From Microbacterium sp. Leaf151 (lineage in GTDB: Bacteria > Actinomycetota > Actinomycetes > Actinomycetales > Microbacteriaceae), in the NCBI RefSeq assembly GCF_001424225.1, contig NZ_LMOR01000004.1:310001-374000 (forward strand): 64,000 nucleotides of DNA, read 5' to 3'. The position numbers and the translations under genes are program-made. Positions 23,884 through 33,715 of this stretch are shown one piece after another (position 1 is the first letter of the stretch; the number at the start of each line of letters is the position of its first letter). The notes under the pieces are model-generated. The model had not been told where the DNA came from, did no database searches, and saw only the letters and a list, made by a program, of their open reading frames with translations.

Positions 23884-25239
23884 TCAGTTCCCTTCCACGC
23901 GCAGCACGGAGACCACGCGCTCGACGACGCCGCTCGCGGCGAGACGCTCGACGGTCTCGCTCAGGTCCTGCTCACGGGCCTTGTGTGTTCCGATGACCAG
24001 ACGGGCCGAGCCCGCTGCGGTCGATGAGCCTGTCGCAGCGCCCGTTTCTCCGGCATCCGGAGAAGCCTCGATCACGGTCTGCTCGACGGTCGCGATCGAC
24101 ACGCGACCCTCGCTCAGGATGCCGGCGACCGTGGCGAGCACGCCCGGCTTGTCGTCGACCTCGAGGGTGATCTGGTACCGCGTGATGACGCGCCCGATCG
24201 GCACGGCGGGGAGGTTCGCGCGGGTCGACTCCCCCACGCCCACGCCACCCGCGATGTGCCGACGCGCAGCCGAGACGACGTCGCCGAGTACGGCGGACGC
24301 CGTCTGTACGCCGCCGGCGCCGGCGCCGTAGAACATCAGGTCGCCCGCGGCCTCGGCCTGGACGAACACGGCGTTGTTCGCGCCGTGGACGCTCGCGAGC
24401 GGGTGCGCGCGGTCCACGAGGGCCGGGTACACGCGCACCGAGATCGACTCCGTGCCACCGTCTTCGGCGGCGAGGCGCTCGCACACGGCGAGCAGCTTGA
24501 TGACGTAGCCGGCGTGACGAGCGGACTCGATCATCGCGGCGTCGACCGAGGTGATTCCCTCGCGGTGCACGGCATCCAGGGGAACCGCGGTGTGGAACGC
24601 GAGGCTCGCCAGGATGGCAGCCTTCTGCGCGGCGTCGTAACCCTCGACGTCGGCGGTCGGGTCGGCTTCGGCGTAGCCGAGCGCCTGCGCCTGGGCCAGC
24701 ACGTCGGCGAAGTCGGCGCCCTCGGTGTCCATACGATCGAGGATGTAGTTGGTGGTGCCGTTGACGATGCCCATGATCCGCACGACGCGGTCGCCGGCGA
24801 GGGAGTCGCGCAGGGGCCGGATGATGGGGATGGCGCCGGCGGCGGCGGCCTCGTAGTAGACCTCGGCGCCGACCTGGTCGGCGGCCTCGAAGACCTCGGA
24901 GCCGTGGGTGGCGAGCAGCGCCTTGTTCGCGGTGACGACGTCGGCGCCCGAGGCGATCGCGTGCAGCACCTGCGTCCGCGCGGGCTCGATGCCGCCCATC
25001 AGCTCGATGACGATGTCGCTGCCGACGATGAGCGTCTCGGCATCCGTGGTGAAGAGTTCGCGGGGCAGCTCGACGTCGCGCTTCGCGTCGAGGTTTCGCA
25101 CCGCGATGCCGGCGAGCTCGAGCTTCGCGCCCGCGCGGTCGGCGAGTTCGTCGCCGTGTCTGAGCAGCAGGTCGGCGACCTGGGAGCCGACGGCGCCGGC
25201 GCCGAGGAGCGCCACGCGCAACGTGCGGTAGTCGGTCAT
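23884..25239 (-). CDS. hom: homoserine dehydrogenase with C-terminal ACT domain
   Basis: The 451-residue enzyme reduces aspartate semialdehyde to homoserine. An N-terminal Rossmann motif [13 protein letters not shown] lies at about residues 12-24. The catalytic domain shows [24 protein letters not shown] and the Lys/Asp signature [24 protein letters not shown]. From about residue 350 an ACT domain ([33 protein letters not shown]) probably senses threonine. The ATG overlaps the lysA stop as ATGA; the longer frame upstream is a shadow of lysA. Confidence 0.96.
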   Translation of the reverse strand: MTDYRTLRVALLGAGAVGSQVADLLLRHGDELADRAGAKLELAGIAVRNLDAKRDVELPRELFTTDAETLIVGSDIVIELMGGIEPARTQVLHAIASGADVVTANKALLATHGSEVFEAADQVGAEVYYEAAAAGAIPIIRPLRDSLAGDRVVRIMGIVNGTTNYILDRMDTEGADFADVLAQAQALGYAEADPTADVEGYDAAQKAAILASLAFHTAVPLDAVHREGITSVDAAMIESARHAGYVIKLLAVCERLAAEDGGTESISVRVYPALVDRAHPLASVHGANNAVFVQAEAAGDLMFYGAGAGGVQTASAVLGDVVSAARRHIAGGVGVGESTRANLPAVPIGRVITRYQITLEVDDKPGVLATVAGILSEGRVSIATVEQTVIEASPDAGETGAATGSSTAAGSARLVIGTHKAREQDLSETVERLAASGVVERVVSVLRVEGN

Positions 25240-26732
25240 GCGGTTTCTCCGTGGGGTGTGTCGGTATCGGATGCCGGGACTCCGGCGTCGCGGGCGAGCA
25301 GATCGTCGACGGTCTCGCCGCGGACGATCACGCGCGCCTCGCCCCCTCGCACCGCCACGACGGGCGGGCGCGGGGTGTAGTTGTAGTTGCTCGCGAGCGA
25401 GAAGCAGTAGGCGCCGGTCGCGGGGACGCCCACCAGATCGCCGGGCGTGACGTCGGCGGGGAGGTACTCGGCATCCACCACGATGTCTCCCGACTCGCAG
25501 TGCCGACCGACGACCCGCGACAGCGCCGGGGCGACATGACTCGTGCGCGAGACGATGCGCGCCGAGAAGTCGGCTCCGTACAGCGCCGGGCGGGCGTTGT
25601 CGCTCATGCCGCCGTCGACGCTGATGTACGTGCGATCGAGACCCTCGGCCGCCGTGACGGTTTTGACTGTGCCCACCTCGTACAGCGTCACGCCCGCCTG
25701 AGCGACGATGATGCGTCCGGGTTCGGTGGCGATGTCGGGCATCGGGATGCCGCGCACCGCGCACTCGTCGGCGATGGCATCCAGGATGCCGTCGGCGATC
25801 TCTTCGATGGGTCGGGGATCGTCGACCGAGGTGTAGGAGATGCCGAACCCGCCGCCGACGTTGATCACCGGGATCTCTCCCCCGGCGAGCAGGTCGGCGT
25901 GCAGGTCGACCAGGCGCGCGGCCGACTCGCGGAACCCGGAGGAGTCGAAGATCTGCGACCCGATGTGCGCGTGCAGGCCCACGAATCGCAGGCTCGGCAG
26001 CTCGCGGATGCGGGCGACGGCGTCGGCCGCCCCCTCGAGCGAGAAGCCGAACTTCTGATCCTCGTGCGCCGTGGCCAGGAACGCGTGGGTCTCGGCGTGG
26101 ACGCCGGTCCGCACCCGCACGAGCACGGGCTGCACCACACCGCGGCGGTCGGAGATGGCGGCGAGCCGCTCGATCTCGATGGGGCTGTCGACCACCACCG
26201 ACCCGATGCCGACCTCGACCGCGCGCTCGAGTTCGCCCACGCTCTTGTTGTTGCCGTGGAAGCCGAGGCGCGCGGGATCTGCGCCGCCGGCCAGGGCCAC
26301 CTCGAGCTCACCGCGGGTGCAGACGTCGACGGCGAGTCCCTCATCGATGACCCACCTCACGACCTCCGTCGAGAGGAACGCCTTGCCCGCGTAGTACACG
26401 CGTGCCCGGATGCCGTGGCGTGCGGCCGCGGACTCGAACGCCGCGCGGGCGCGACGCGCGTGGGCGCGCACCTCGTCCTCGTCGAGGACGTAGAGCGGGG
26501 TACCGAAACGGTCGCGCAGGTCGAAGACCGAGACCCCGCCGATCTCGACGGACCCGCCGTCGACGCGTCGAGCGGACGCAGGCCAGACAGGGGCGACGAG
26601 CTCATTCGCTTCGGCCGGGGCGACGAGCCACTCGGGCACGAGCGCGGAGTGCGAGGCGGACACAGGGGGACCAATCGGGTTTGCGGCGACGCGACGGCCG
26701 CGGATCACGGCTCCACCCCTGCGGAGAGTCAC
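25236..26732 (-). CDS. lysA: diaminopimelate decarboxylase
   Basis: The 498-residue fold-III PLP enzyme makes lysine from meso-diaminopimelate. The PLP lysine is in VYYAGKAFLSTEV, the glycine-rich phosphate loop is NVGGGFGISYT, EPGR is present in ATEPGRIIVAQAG, and the partner-subunit Cys motif is GRHCESGDIVV. The start is a GTG with AAGGA 10 nt upstream; a later GTG (VSASHSALV) is possible and would remove about 24 residues. It leads the lysA-hom-thrC-thrB operon, so lysine and threonine branches are transcribed together. Confidence 0.95.
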   Translation of the reverse strand: MTLRRGGAVIRGRRVAANPIGPPVSASHSALVPEWLVAPAEANELVAPVWPASARRVDGGSVEIGGVSVFDLRDRFGTPLYVLDEDEVRAHARRARAAFESAAARHGIRARVYYAGKAFLSTEVVRWVIDEGLAVDVCTRGELEVALAGGADPARLGFHGNNKSVGELERAVEVGIGSVVVDSPIEIERLAAISDRRGVVQPVLVRVRTGVHAETHAFLATAHEDQKFGFSLEGAADAVARIRELPSLRFVGLHAHIGSQIFDSSGFRESAARLVDLHADLLAGGEIPVINVGGGFGISYTSVDDPRPIEEIADGILDAIADECAVRGIPMPDIATEPGRIIVAQAGVTLYEVGTVKTVTAAEGLDRTYISVDGGMSDNARPALYGADFSARIVSRTSHVAPALSRVVGRHCESGDIVVDAEYLPADVTPGDLVGVPATGAYCFSLASNYNYTPRPPVVAVRGGEARVIVRGETVDDLLARDAGVPASDTDTPHGETA

Positions 26733-26749
26733 GCGAGGGTGTTCCTTGC

Positions 26750-26755
26750 AGTCTA
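26750..26755 (-). promoter_or_regulatory. -10 box (TAGACT) of the lysA-hom-thrC-thrB operon
   Basis: TAGACT lies 17 nt before the lysA GTG, followed by an AAGGA ribosome site. Upstream in the gene-free divergent spacer (26756-27010) there is a palindrome GGCATATGCC at 26762-26771 but no clear -35; I see no gene in this spacer. Confidence 0.45.
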
Positions 26756-27010
26756 GGGCACGGCATATGCCCCTCCCCTCCCGTGCGGCGTCCGCGGCCG
26801 CCCCCGCGCCCGGCGACCACCCCGACGCGTCGTCGGTGCGCGGGACGACGCTCGGTGGACGAGGGCGCCGGTGGTTCCGTCGCGGCTACGGGCGCCGCCC
26901 CCTCCGAAGGGGTGAGGGCGACTGCCTCGACGGATGACGAATCGGGTGATGGCGGGGCGGGTCGCGGCGCGTGACGCTCAACGCTGGCCGTCGAGTGCGC
27001 GGGGGCACCA

Positions 27011-27016
27011 TACGGT
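27011..27016 (+). promoter_or_regulatory. -10 box for a leaderless P-loop gene
   Basis: TACGGT is followed by 6 nt and the GTG start at 27023, the same geometry as at the amidase, DUF5684 and AhpD-like genes. Confidence 0.4.
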
Positions 27017-27022
27017 GTCGAC

Positions 27023-28126
27023 GTGACGTCGCCCCTCTCCTCTCCGCTCGCCGTCGACGCCGTCGGCGTGCGCGTCCGCATCGAAGTCTCGGGTCTGTCG
27101 TCCGCCGACCGCGAGTCGGTCACGCGCGCCTGGGCGGACGCCCGCGTCGGCGATCACGCCCCGGCGGACGTCACGGTGGTCCCGGTCTCCCGTGACGGCG
27201 AGGGGCAGATGCTGTCGGATCTGTCGAGCATGGTCACCCAGGCGGCGATCGAGGCCCGGCGAGGCGACGCGTGGATGCTGCATGCGGCCGGGCTCGCGGC
27301 CCCCGACGGCGGCGTGGTCGTGCTCGTCGGGCCGTCAGGCGCCGGCAAGACCACCGCTACACGGGTACTCGCACGGTCGTGGGGCTACGTCTCCGACGAG
27401 ACCATCGGGATCGAGTCCGACACACGCATCTCCAGCTACCGCAAGCCGCTCTCGGTCATCACGGAGGGACAGGGCTACAAGGTCCAGCACGCTCCTCGCG
27501 ACCTGGGCCTCCTGCCCCTCCCGGCCGCACCGCTACGCGCACGCCGCGTCGTGCTCCTCGACCGCGACAGCGCCCACACGCGAGCGCGCCTCGTCCCCAT
27601 TCCCGCGTCCGAGGCCCTCGTCCTCCTCGCGCCGCACTCAAGCGCCCTCGCCTCGATGCCGCACCCCTTGCGCACCATCATGAGCGTGCTCGCGCGAACG
27701 GGCGGCGCACTCCGAGCCCAGTACGCCGAGGCGGAGCAGCTCGTCGCCCTGGTGGACGAGCTCATGTCCGAGGCACTCGACTACTCCCCCACGGCCACCG
27801 AGCCCCCGTCCCACGCTGTCGTTCCGTCGACCGTCCCCGGGTCGTCGAACGGGGTGGTCAGACGCTACCGCCGCGGCGCCGTCGTCGACTCCTGCGCGCT
27901 GCCCGACGACCGAATCGCGCTTCTGTCGGCGGAGCCCGACGGCCGGGGCACGCTGCGCATCCTCGCCGGTGCCGCCCCCGCGCTGTGGCTCGCCGCAGAT
28001 GATTCCACCCGCGACGACCTGCTGAACGCGGCGACCGGCGGCGCGCCCTATGACGAGGCGGCCCGCGCAGTGGACGACGTCCTGAGTCAGCTCGTCGAGG
28101 CCGGACTGCTCACCGTCACCCGATGA
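27023..28126 (+). CDS. HPr-kinase-like P-loop protein with PqqD-like C-terminus
   Basis: The 367-residue protein has Walker A GPSGAGKT at residues 103-110, followed by a WGYVSDETIGI segment like the HprK-type Walker B/DE region, and no membrane helices. The last about 90 residues (RRYRRGAVVDSC to the end) look like a PqqD-type winged domain. HprK-PqqD fusions are often found near ribosomally made peptide clusters, where PqqD-like domains bind leader peptides. No precursor or radical-SAM gene is adjacent here. It is the only plus-strand gene within the lysA-argS cluster and probably leaderless. Function is unknown. Confidence 0.7.
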   Translation: MTSPLSSPLAVDAVGVRVRIEVSGLSSADRESVTRAWADARVGDHAPADVTVVPVSRDGEGQMLSDLSSMVTQAAIEARRGDAWMLHAAGLAAPDGGVVVLVGPSGAGKTTATRVLARSWGYVSDETIGIESDTRISSYRKPLSVITEGQGYKVQHAPRDLGLLPLPAAPLRARRVVLLDRDSAHTRARLVPIPASEALVLLAPHSSALASMPHPLRTIMSVLARTGGALRAQYAEAEQLVALVDELMSEALDYSPTATEPPSHAVVPSTVPGSSNGVVRRYRRGAVVDSCALPDDRIALLSAEPDGRGTLRILAGAAPALWLAADDSTRDDLLNAATGGAPYDEAARAVDDVLSQLVEAGLLTVTR

Positions 28127-28144
28127 ACGACAGCGACGCTGCGA

Positions 28145-28933
28145 TCAGCCGCAGGTGCCGTCGACCTGCAGAGCCGGATCGCTGACGATGGCGCCGGCGA
28201 TGTCGAACGTGGCCACCAGGTCCTGACCTTGCACGCTCGCGGACGTCAACGTCAGCCCCGCCGGCAACCGGTCGGCGATGCACAGGCGCGACGTCTGCAG
28301 GATGCCGTCGGCGACACCACCGAATTGACCGCGGAGGGTGTCGGCGTCGAGCACGTTGCCCGCGACCTGGAACGACGACGGCGTCAGTGTGAGATCGCCT
28401 TCGGCCGCGCCGGGTGTTACGGCGACACCGACCGGGATGCCGATGCCGAACAGCGACAGCGACGTCTCGAACGTGACGTCCGGCGCGGCGACGTCGATCG
28501 TGCCGGCGGGGAGGTCCGGAAGCTCTGCGAGCAGCGCCCGCACCTGCTCCTGATCGAGGCGGACGGAGGCGGTTCCCCCTTCGGCGGGCGATCCGGCCGA
28601 GACCGGCACACCGCGCAGGTCGACGCGCACATCGCCGGTGATCGGCCCCAGGGTGACGTCGTCGGAGGCCACGGCGACCTCGTCGAGGCGCCCCCCGATC
28701 ACCTGCGGCAGAACGAGGCCGGCCACCTGCACGTCGACGTCCTGGTCGTCGGGCAGCCCGACGTTGGACACGACGAGGGAGCGCACCGTGCTCGTGACGA
28801 CCGAGCGCGCGATGAACTCAGCGGCGACGACCGCGGCTGCCAGCAGCACGACGACCACGACGATCACCGCGATCCAGCGACCGGTCTTCCGGCCCGACGA
28901 GGGGCGGGGCGTCGTGGCATCCGTCATCGTCAC
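28145..28933 (-). CDS. LmeA-like (DUF2993) phospholipid-binding protein
   Basis: The 262-residue protein has a short basic N-terminus, one membrane helix ([23 protein letters not shown], about residues 19-41) and an extracytoplasmic domain of DUF2993 type, as in mycobacterial LmeA, which acts in lipomannan maturation. Features are [32 protein letters not shown] near the start and a C-terminal Cys pair (SRLCIAD, VDGTCG). The GTG at 28933 overlaps the argS stop as GTGA; the ATG at 28927 is an equally possible start. Confidence 0.8.
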   Translation of the reverse strand: MTMTDATTPRPSSGRKTGRWIAVIVVVVVLLAAAVVAAEFIARSVVTSTVRSLVVSNVGLPDDQDVDVQVAGLVLPQVIGGRLDEVAVASDDVTLGPITGDVRVDLRGVPVSAGSPAEGGTASVRLDQEQVRALLAELPDLPAGTIDVAAPDVTFETSLSLFGIGIPVGVAVTPGAAEGDLTLTPSSFQVAGNVLDADTLRGQFGGVADGILQTSRLCIADRLPAGLTLTSASVQGQDLVATFDIAGAIVSDPALQVDGTCG

Positions 28934-30594
28934 ATCCGTTCCGGAGCGCTCACGCCGAGCAGGGTGAGGCCGTTGCGCAGTACCTGACCGGTCGCGTCAT
29001 TGAGCCAGAGGCGCGTGCGGTGCACCGACTCGACAGACGCGTCACCGAGCGGGATGACGCGGCAGTTGTCGTACCAGCGGTGGTAGAGGCCCGCGAGCTC
29101 TTCGAGGTAGCGCGCGACACGGTGCGGCTCGCGCACCTCGGCGGCGAAGGCCACGATGCGCGGGAACTCCTGGAGGGCACCCAGCAGGGCCGACTCGGTC
29201 TCGTGGTCGAGCAGCTCGGGGGCGAACTCCGAGCGGTCGACCCCGGATGCCGCGGCATTGCGCGCGACGTTGTGCGTGCGGGCGTGGGCGTACTGCACGT
29301 AGAACACGGGGTTGTCGTTCGTGCGCTTCTGCAGCACGTCGAGGTCGATGTCGAGATTGGAGTCGGCCGAACTGCGCGTCAAGGCGTAGCGGGCGGCATC
29401 CACCCCGACGATCTCGACGAGGTCTTCGAGGGTCACCACGGTGCCGGCGCGCTTGGACATACGCATCGGCTGCCCGTCACGCACGAGGTTGACCATCTGA
29501 CCGATGAGCACCTGGAGGTTGACGTTCGGTACGTCGCCGAAGGCGGCGCACATCGCCATGAGGCGCTGCACGTACCCGTGGTGGTCGGCGCCGAGCATGA
29601 TGATGCAGCGGTTGAAACCGCGCTCGCGCTTGTCGAGGTAGTACGCGAGGTCGCCCGAGATGTAGGCGGGCTGCCCGTCGGACTTGATGATGACGCGATC
29701 CTTGTCGTCACCGAACTCGGTCGAGCGCAGCCACGTCGCCCCGTCCGCCTCGAAGATGTGGCCGAGCTCGCGCAGGCGCGCGACGGCCCGGTCGACGGCG
29801 CCCGAATCGTGCAGGTCGTTCTCGTGGAAGTACACGTCGAAGTCCACGCCGAAGTCGTGCAGCGACTGCTTGATCTCGCCGAACATGAGGGTCACGCCGA
29901 GCTCGCGGAAGGCCTCTTGCTTGGCATCCGGATCGAGGGCGTCGATGTCGCCGTCGTACTGCTCGGTGACGCGCGCGGCGATGTCGTGGATGTACGCGCC
30001 GCCGTAGCCGTCGTCCGGGGTGGGGTCGCCCTGGTGGGCGGCGACGAGGCTGCGGGCGAAGCGGTCGATCTGGGCGCCGTGGTCGTTGAAGTAATACTCG
30101 CGGGTGACCTTCGCGCCCTGAGACGAGAGGATGCGCGCGAGCGCGTCGCCCGCCGCGGCCCACCGGGTGCCGCCGAGGTGGATCGGACCGGTGGGGTTCG
30201 CACTGACGAACTCGAGGTTGATGATCTCGTCGGCGCGGGACTCGTTCGTTCCGAACGCAGCCCCCTCGTCGACGATCGTCTTGGCCAGGGCGCCGGCGGC
30301 CGCCGCATCGAGGCGGATGTTGATGAAACCGGGTCCGGCGACCTCGACGCTCGCGATGCCGTCGACGGCCTCGAGCCCCGCGGCGATCTCTCCGGCGAAC
30401 TCGCGCGGATTCGCACCGACGACCTTCGACAGCTTCAACGCGGCGTTGGATGCCCAGTCGCCGTGGTCGCGGTTCTTCGGACGCTCGAGCGGCAGGTCGA
30501 CGACCGTGATCCCCGTCGAGGACCCCTCTCGTCGCGCCTCCGCGAGCGGGGCGATGACGGCGAGCAGGGCGGCGGAGAGGGCAGCGGGATCCAT
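28930..30594 (-). CDS. argS: arginyl-tRNA synthetase
   Basis: The 554-residue class I synthetase has the HIGH-type motif [14 protein letters not shown], an MRMSKRAGT (KMSKS-equivalent) loop, an N-terminal Add1 domain and a C-terminal DALR anticodon-binding domain ending at [13 protein letters not shown]. It charges tRNA-Arg, and a tRNA-Arg(CCG) gene lies 3.4 kb away. A TAGACT -10 box is 9 nt before the ATG. argS-lysA-hom is a common actinobacterial order; here two genes lie between argS and lysA. Confidence 0.97.
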   Translation of the reverse strand: MDPAALSAALLAVIAPLAEARREGSSTGITVVDLPLERPKNRDHGDWASNAALKLSKVVGANPREFAGEIAAGLEAVDGIASVEVAGPGFINIRLDAAAAGALAKTIVDEGAAFGTNESRADEIINLEFVSANPTGPIHLGGTRWAAAGDALARILSSQGAKVTREYYFNDHGAQIDRFARSLVAAHQGDPTPDDGYGGAYIHDIAARVTEQYDGDIDALDPDAKQEAFRELGVTLMFGEIKQSLHDFGVDFDVYFHENDLHDSGAVDRAVARLRELGHIFEADGATWLRSTEFGDDKDRVIIKSDGQPAYISGDLAYYLDKRERGFNRCIIMLGADHHGYVQRLMAMCAAFGDVPNVNLQVLIGQMVNLVRDGQPMRMSKRAGTVVTLEDLVEIVGVDAARYALTRSSADSNLDIDLDVLQKRTNDNPVFYVQYAHARTHNVARNAAASGVDRSEFAPELLDHETESALLGALQEFPRIVAFAAEVREPHRVARYLEELAGLYHRWYDNCRVIPLGDASVESVHRTRLWLNDATGQVLRNGLTLLGVSAPERM

Positions 30595-30603
30595 AGCCCG
30601 TCA

Positions 30604-30609
30604 AGTCTA
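30604..30609 (-). promoter_or_regulatory. -10 box (TAGACT) of argS
   Basis: TAGACT with 9 nt to the ATG. The transcript would have almost no leader. No -35 consensus. Confidence 0.4.
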
Positions 30610-30633
30610 GGGCGCGACGCCGGGGTGGCCGCG

Positions 30634-31443
30634 TCAGCCGATCTGCACCAGGGCCTCATGGTCGTCGGGGGTCGTGGTATCCGGAGTGTCACCGTCGAGC
30701 ACCGCGTCGACATGCATGCGCTCGAGCCCGACGTAGCCGCCGTGGTAGCTGAGGAAGGCGCAGTCGGCGGCGTCGCGACCCGTCGCGATGCGCACCAGCG
30801 AACGGCGGTCGGCGAGTCGCGTGGCGTCGACGACGTACCAGGCCCCGTCGATGTAGGCCTCGGCCACGGCGTGGAAGTCCATGGGCTCGAGGCCCGGGGC
30901 GTAGCACGCGGCGTACCGGGCGGGCATGTCCATCGCACGAAGCAGGGCGATGACCACGTGCGCGTAGTCGCGGCAGACGCCCTGCCCGGTCATCAAGGTG
31001 GTCACGGCACTGTCGGTGCCGAAGCTGAGTCCGGGGGTGTAGGTGACGGTGGAGGCGACGAAACCCGACACCGCGGCCAGCAGTTCCTCTCCGCCGAGGC
31101 CACGGAACTGCCGCCGCGCCTGAGCGAACACCTCATCGGACTGGCAGTACCGACTCGGGCGCAGGTAGGTGATGGTCTCGAGGTCGCTCGATCGAGGACC
31201 CTGCGCCGGTCCCGAGACCACGGCGTCGTAGCGCACCGACAGCGGCCCCTGCTCCCCCGTGAGACGGTGCAGACGACTGCCCGACTGGTCGACGATCTCG
31301 GTCGGGGTGTACACGCGATCGCCCTGAGAGAAGGTCAGTGTCTCGTCGGCGACCGGTACGCCCTGGGCCGCGGTGATCTGGAAGATGAGGTCGACGGACG
31401 CCCCCAGATCGAGGTCGAGTTCGGCGGTCACACGGCGCGGCAC
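30634..31443 (-). CDS. transglutaminase-like cysteine protease-fold protein
   Basis: The 269-residue protein has an N-terminal beta domain and a transglutaminase-like core with Cys in TGQGVCRDYAHVVIALLRA, His in EPMDFHAVAEAYIDGAWYVVDATR and the Asp of the same motif, so the full Cys-His-Asp triad is present. No signal peptide is seen. I chose the GTG at 31443 because GAGGA lies 7 nt upstream; GTG codons at 31482 and 31431 are alternatives. Such proteins are peptidases or amidases; the substrate is unknown. Confidence 0.83.
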   Translation of the reverse strand: MPRRVTAELDLDLGASVDLIFQITAAQGVPVADETLTFSQGDRVYTPTEIVDQSGSRLHRLTGEQGPLSVRYDAVVSGPAQGPRSSDLETITYLRPSRYCQSDEVFAQARRQFRGLGGEELLAAVSGFVASTVTYTPGLSFGTDSAVTTLMTGQGVCRDYAHVVIALLRAMDMPARYAACYAPGLEPMDFHAVAEAYIDGAWYVVDATRLADRRSLVRIATGRDAADCAFLSYHGGYVGLERMHVDAVLDGDTPDTTTPDDHEALVQIG

Positions 31444-31497
31444 CGGGCAATCCTCGCACGCGGTCGAAGGCCCTCGGACCACCGCGGACGAATCGGG

Positions 31498-32064
31498 TCA
31501 CCCGTCTTTCTCACCCGCTCCGGGAGACGCTCCCTGACTCGGCTTCTTGTCGTCGTTGCCGCCGGGGCCGCCGTTTCCAGGCCCCTTGCCGTCGCCGCCG
31601 TTCGGCGGGGATCTGTCGTCATCCCCGACGCCGTTCTCCGGCTCTTCGGGCGTCGGTTCCGCCGTCGGCTCGGCGGTCTCAGCGGGTTCCGGCTCGGCGC
31701 TCTCGGTCGGTTCCGGCGCGGTCGTCTCGCTCGGTTCGGGCTCGCCGGTCTCCTCCGGCGCCGGCGACGACGATGGCGCCGGTGTGAGTGAAGTGAGGTC
31801 CGCCCGCACGGTGGCGATGCGAGCCAGGATGCCGTCGGCCTCCGCCGAGGTGATCTCCCCCGCGTCACGCCGCGCGACGACGTCGGCCTCGAGGGCGTCG
31901 AGGCTCGTCAGCGCTGAGGCGTAGTCGCCGGCGGAGGCCTGCTCGGCGACGGTCTGCACCGACTGCTGCCACGCAGTGGGAGCAGCGTCCGGCGGCGTGC
32001 ACGCGGCGAGCGCGATGCCGGCGGCGAGCAGGAGCGCGGCCGCCGGTGCGGCGCGACGGATCAC
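31498..32064 (-). CDS. lipoprotein with Pro/Glu/Gly-rich C-terminal tail
   Basis: The 188-residue product has a lipoprotein signal ending in LAAC (Cys22). A helical region follows (ASALTSLDALEADVVARRDAGEITSAEADGILARIATVRADL, about residues 50-95), then a disordered tail rich in Pro, Glu and Thr and finally Gly, Asp and Lys. Its GTG overlaps the kinase stop as GTGA, so it is translated with the kinase and may be its extracellular partner or substrate. No function is known. Confidence 0.75.
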   Translation of the reverse strand: MIRRAAPAAALLLAAGIALAACTPPDAAPTAWQQSVQTVAEQASAGDYASALTSLDALEADVVARRDAGEITSAEADGILARIATVRADLTSLTPAPSSSPAPEETGEPEPSETTAPEPTESAEPEPAETAEPTAEPTPEEPENGVGDDDRSPPNGGDGKGPGNGGPGGNDDKKPSQGASPGAGEKDG

Positions 32065-33311
32065 GGGCCGACCTCCGTCCACAGCTCGTCCATGTGCTGG
32101 TCGAGCGGCTGCGGGAGCGCCGGCAGGTCGGATTGGCCGGGTGCACCCGAATTCGAGAGCGAGACGGCGGCGACCAACGCTCCCACGGCGAGGATGACGG
32201 CCACGACGGATGCCACCACGACGTTCTTCTTGGACCCGCGGCGGGACGCCGGCGCCACGGAGCGCGGACCGCCGCCCACAGACGAACCCTGCGACGTGGC
32301 GCCGCCCGTCGGCGAGAGCACCTGCGTGCGGTCCGCGCTCGTCGACGAGGGGTGACTGTCGGGTTGCGGGAGCACCCGCGTGCGGTGGTCGCTCCCGTCG
32401 AACGCGCGCGTCGGAGCCGTCGCGTGCGGCAGGACCGCCGTTCGCGCATCGACCGACGCCGCCGAGGCGCCCGCGGCAGCGCGCAGCGCCGTGATCACTC
32501 CCGCGGCATCCGGTCTCTCCGCGGGTTCGAGGGCGGTCATGCGCTGGAGCACGTCGCGCCACGCCGGCGGAACGTGCGCGGGAATCTCGGGCGTCGAGAC
32601 GAGCCGTGCCGCGAGCGCTTCGTGGGGCGCGCGCGACCCGAACGGGCGCGATCCGGTCAGCGCCTCGAGCAGCACGAGTCCGAGCGCGTACACATCGCTC
32701 GTGGGGGCGGCGGGAAGGCCGCGCGCCTGCTCGGGACTGAGGTAGGCGGCGGTGCCGATGACGGTGTCGGCCCGGGTGACACGGGTGGCGCCCACCAGGG
32801 CCGCGATGCCGAAGTCGGCGAGGGTCGCCCGTGGCCTCTCGCCCACATGGGCGGCGGGGCGGATGAGGATGTTCGACGGCTTCACGTCGCGGTGCACGAT
32901 CCCCCGCGCGTGGATGACGGCGAAGGCCTCGGCGATCTCGCGGCCGATGAGAGCGACCTCGGGCGCGGGCAGCGGACCGCGTGCGATGCGGTCCGACAGC
33001 GTGGGCCCCGAGATCAGCTCCATGACGAGATAGGCCGGGCTCCCCGCGAGTCTGGCGTCGTAGAGGGTCACCAGAGACGGATGCGACATCGACGCCAGCA
33101 ACCGTATCTCCGACCGGACGCGCGCGACATCCGGGGGATCGGCGCCGTCGCCGTCGATGATCTTGAGGGCGACGCTCCGCTCCAGCGCCGTGTCGACGGC
33201 TTCATGCACGCGCGCGTACCCACCGCGGCCGAGGAGGCGGCCCACGCGGTAGCGTCCGTCGAGCAACTCACCGTCGACCGGGTCGGCGGCCGTGTGCGTC
33301 TGCTCGCTCAT
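32061..33311 (-). CDS. PknB-type serine/threonine protein kinase
   Basis: The 416-residue protein has a Hanks-type kinase domain: glycine loop LGRGGYARV (27-35), catalytic Lys50 in VALKIID, HRDVKPSN catalytic loop, and LADFGIAAL activation start. After about residue 290 comes a Pro/Ser/Thr juxtamembrane region with TAVLP, TRVLP and TQVLS motifs, then one membrane helix (NVVVASVVAVILAVGALVAAVSLS) and a short outside tail of about 30 residues without PASTA repeats. The TxVLP repeats may be autophosphorylation or FHA-binding sites. Confidence 0.93.
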   Translation of the reverse strand: MSEQTHTAADPVDGELLDGRYRVGRLLGRGGYARVHEAVDTALERSVALKIIDGDGADPPDVARVRSEIRLLASMSHPSLVTLYDARLAGSPAYLVMELISGPTLSDRIARGPLPAPEVALIGREIAEAFAVIHARGIVHRDVKPSNILIRPAAHVGERPRATLADFGIAALVGATRVTRADTVIGTAAYLSPEQARGLPAAPTSDVYALGLVLLEALTGSRPFGSRAPHEALAARLVSTPEIPAHVPPAWRDVLQRMTALEPAERPDAAGVITALRAAAGASAASVDARTAVLPHATAPTRAFDGSDHRTRVLPQPDSHPSSTSADRTQVLSPTGGATSQGSSVGGGPRSVAPASRRGSKKNVVVASVVAVILAVGALVAAVSLSNSGAPGQSDLPALPQPLDQHMDELWTEVGP

Positions 33312-33342
33312 GATCTCATCCCGGGGTGCGGCCCCGAGCGCA

Positions 33343-33597
33343 TCAGACGAGGTCGTCGTTCGAGGATCGCGTCGTCGAACGGGTGACCTGGGCGCCGCCG
33401 ACGCCCTCGGTGCGCGTGACCGTGTCGGTCTGACGGCGCTTCGCCAGGAGCACGATGCCGATCAGGAAGACGACGACGCCGGCGCCCATCATGATGTAGC
33501 CGATCATGCTCAGGCTGACGTAGTCGTTGGGAAGGTTCACCGCGAAGGCGAGGATGGCCCCGATGACGAACAGGGCGATGCCGGCTCCGATGCTCAT
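33343..33597 (-). CDS. small two-helix membrane protein (DUF6458-like)
   Basis: The 84-residue protein starts MSIGAGIALFVIGAILAFAVN and has a second helix (MMGAGVVVFLIGIVLLAKRR), followed by a Thr/Ser-rich tail ending NDDLV. An AAAGGGG site lies 6 nt before the ATG at 33597; the longer frame upstream has no support. The family is common in actinobacteria and uncharacterised. Confidence 0.75.
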   Translation of the reverse strand: MSIGAGIALFVIGAILAFAVNLPNDYVSLSMIGYIMMGAGVVVFLIGIVLLAKRRQTDTVTRTEGVGGAQVTRSTTRSSNDDLV

Positions 33598-33656
33598 GTC
33601 AGACCCCTTTCGAAGGAGTTCCCAGCATGGCAAGGACGACCCCGACCCGACACGCT

Positions 33657-33675
33657 CTTGACAACGCCTGTCAAG
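33657..33675. promoter_or_regulatory. inverted repeat CTTGACA-N5-TGTCAAG between divergent small genes
   Basis: Two perfect 7-bp arms flank ACGCC. Each arm contains TTGACA reading outward, so it could serve as a shared -35 region or as an operator. Outer CCCGACCC/GGGTCGGG arms extend the symmetry. No good -10 lies 17 bp from either TTGACA. Confidence 0.45.
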
Positions 33676-33715
33676 ACGGGGGCGACGAGCCGGGGTCGGG
33701 TGTGACATGGATGCC

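Noticed and set aside
25251-26756. 501-codon plus-strand open frame over lysA
   Set aside because: Shadow of lysA, whose PLP and EPGR motifs are intact on the minus strand.
26756-27010. Possible gene in the lysA / P-loop gene spacer
   Set aside because: Frames on both strands run into the neighbours and give only low-complexity Arg/Pro sequence; no ribosome site.
29020-31791. 923-codon plus-strand open frame over argS and the transglutaminase-like gene
   Set aside because: Antisense shadow; its product is Val/Asp/Arg-rich with no domain, and both genes on the other strand have full motifs.
33657-33675. Sigma-70 promoter pair using both TTGACA arms
   Set aside because: Neither arm has a TANNNT box at 16-18 bp, so the dyad is listed only as a possible operator.
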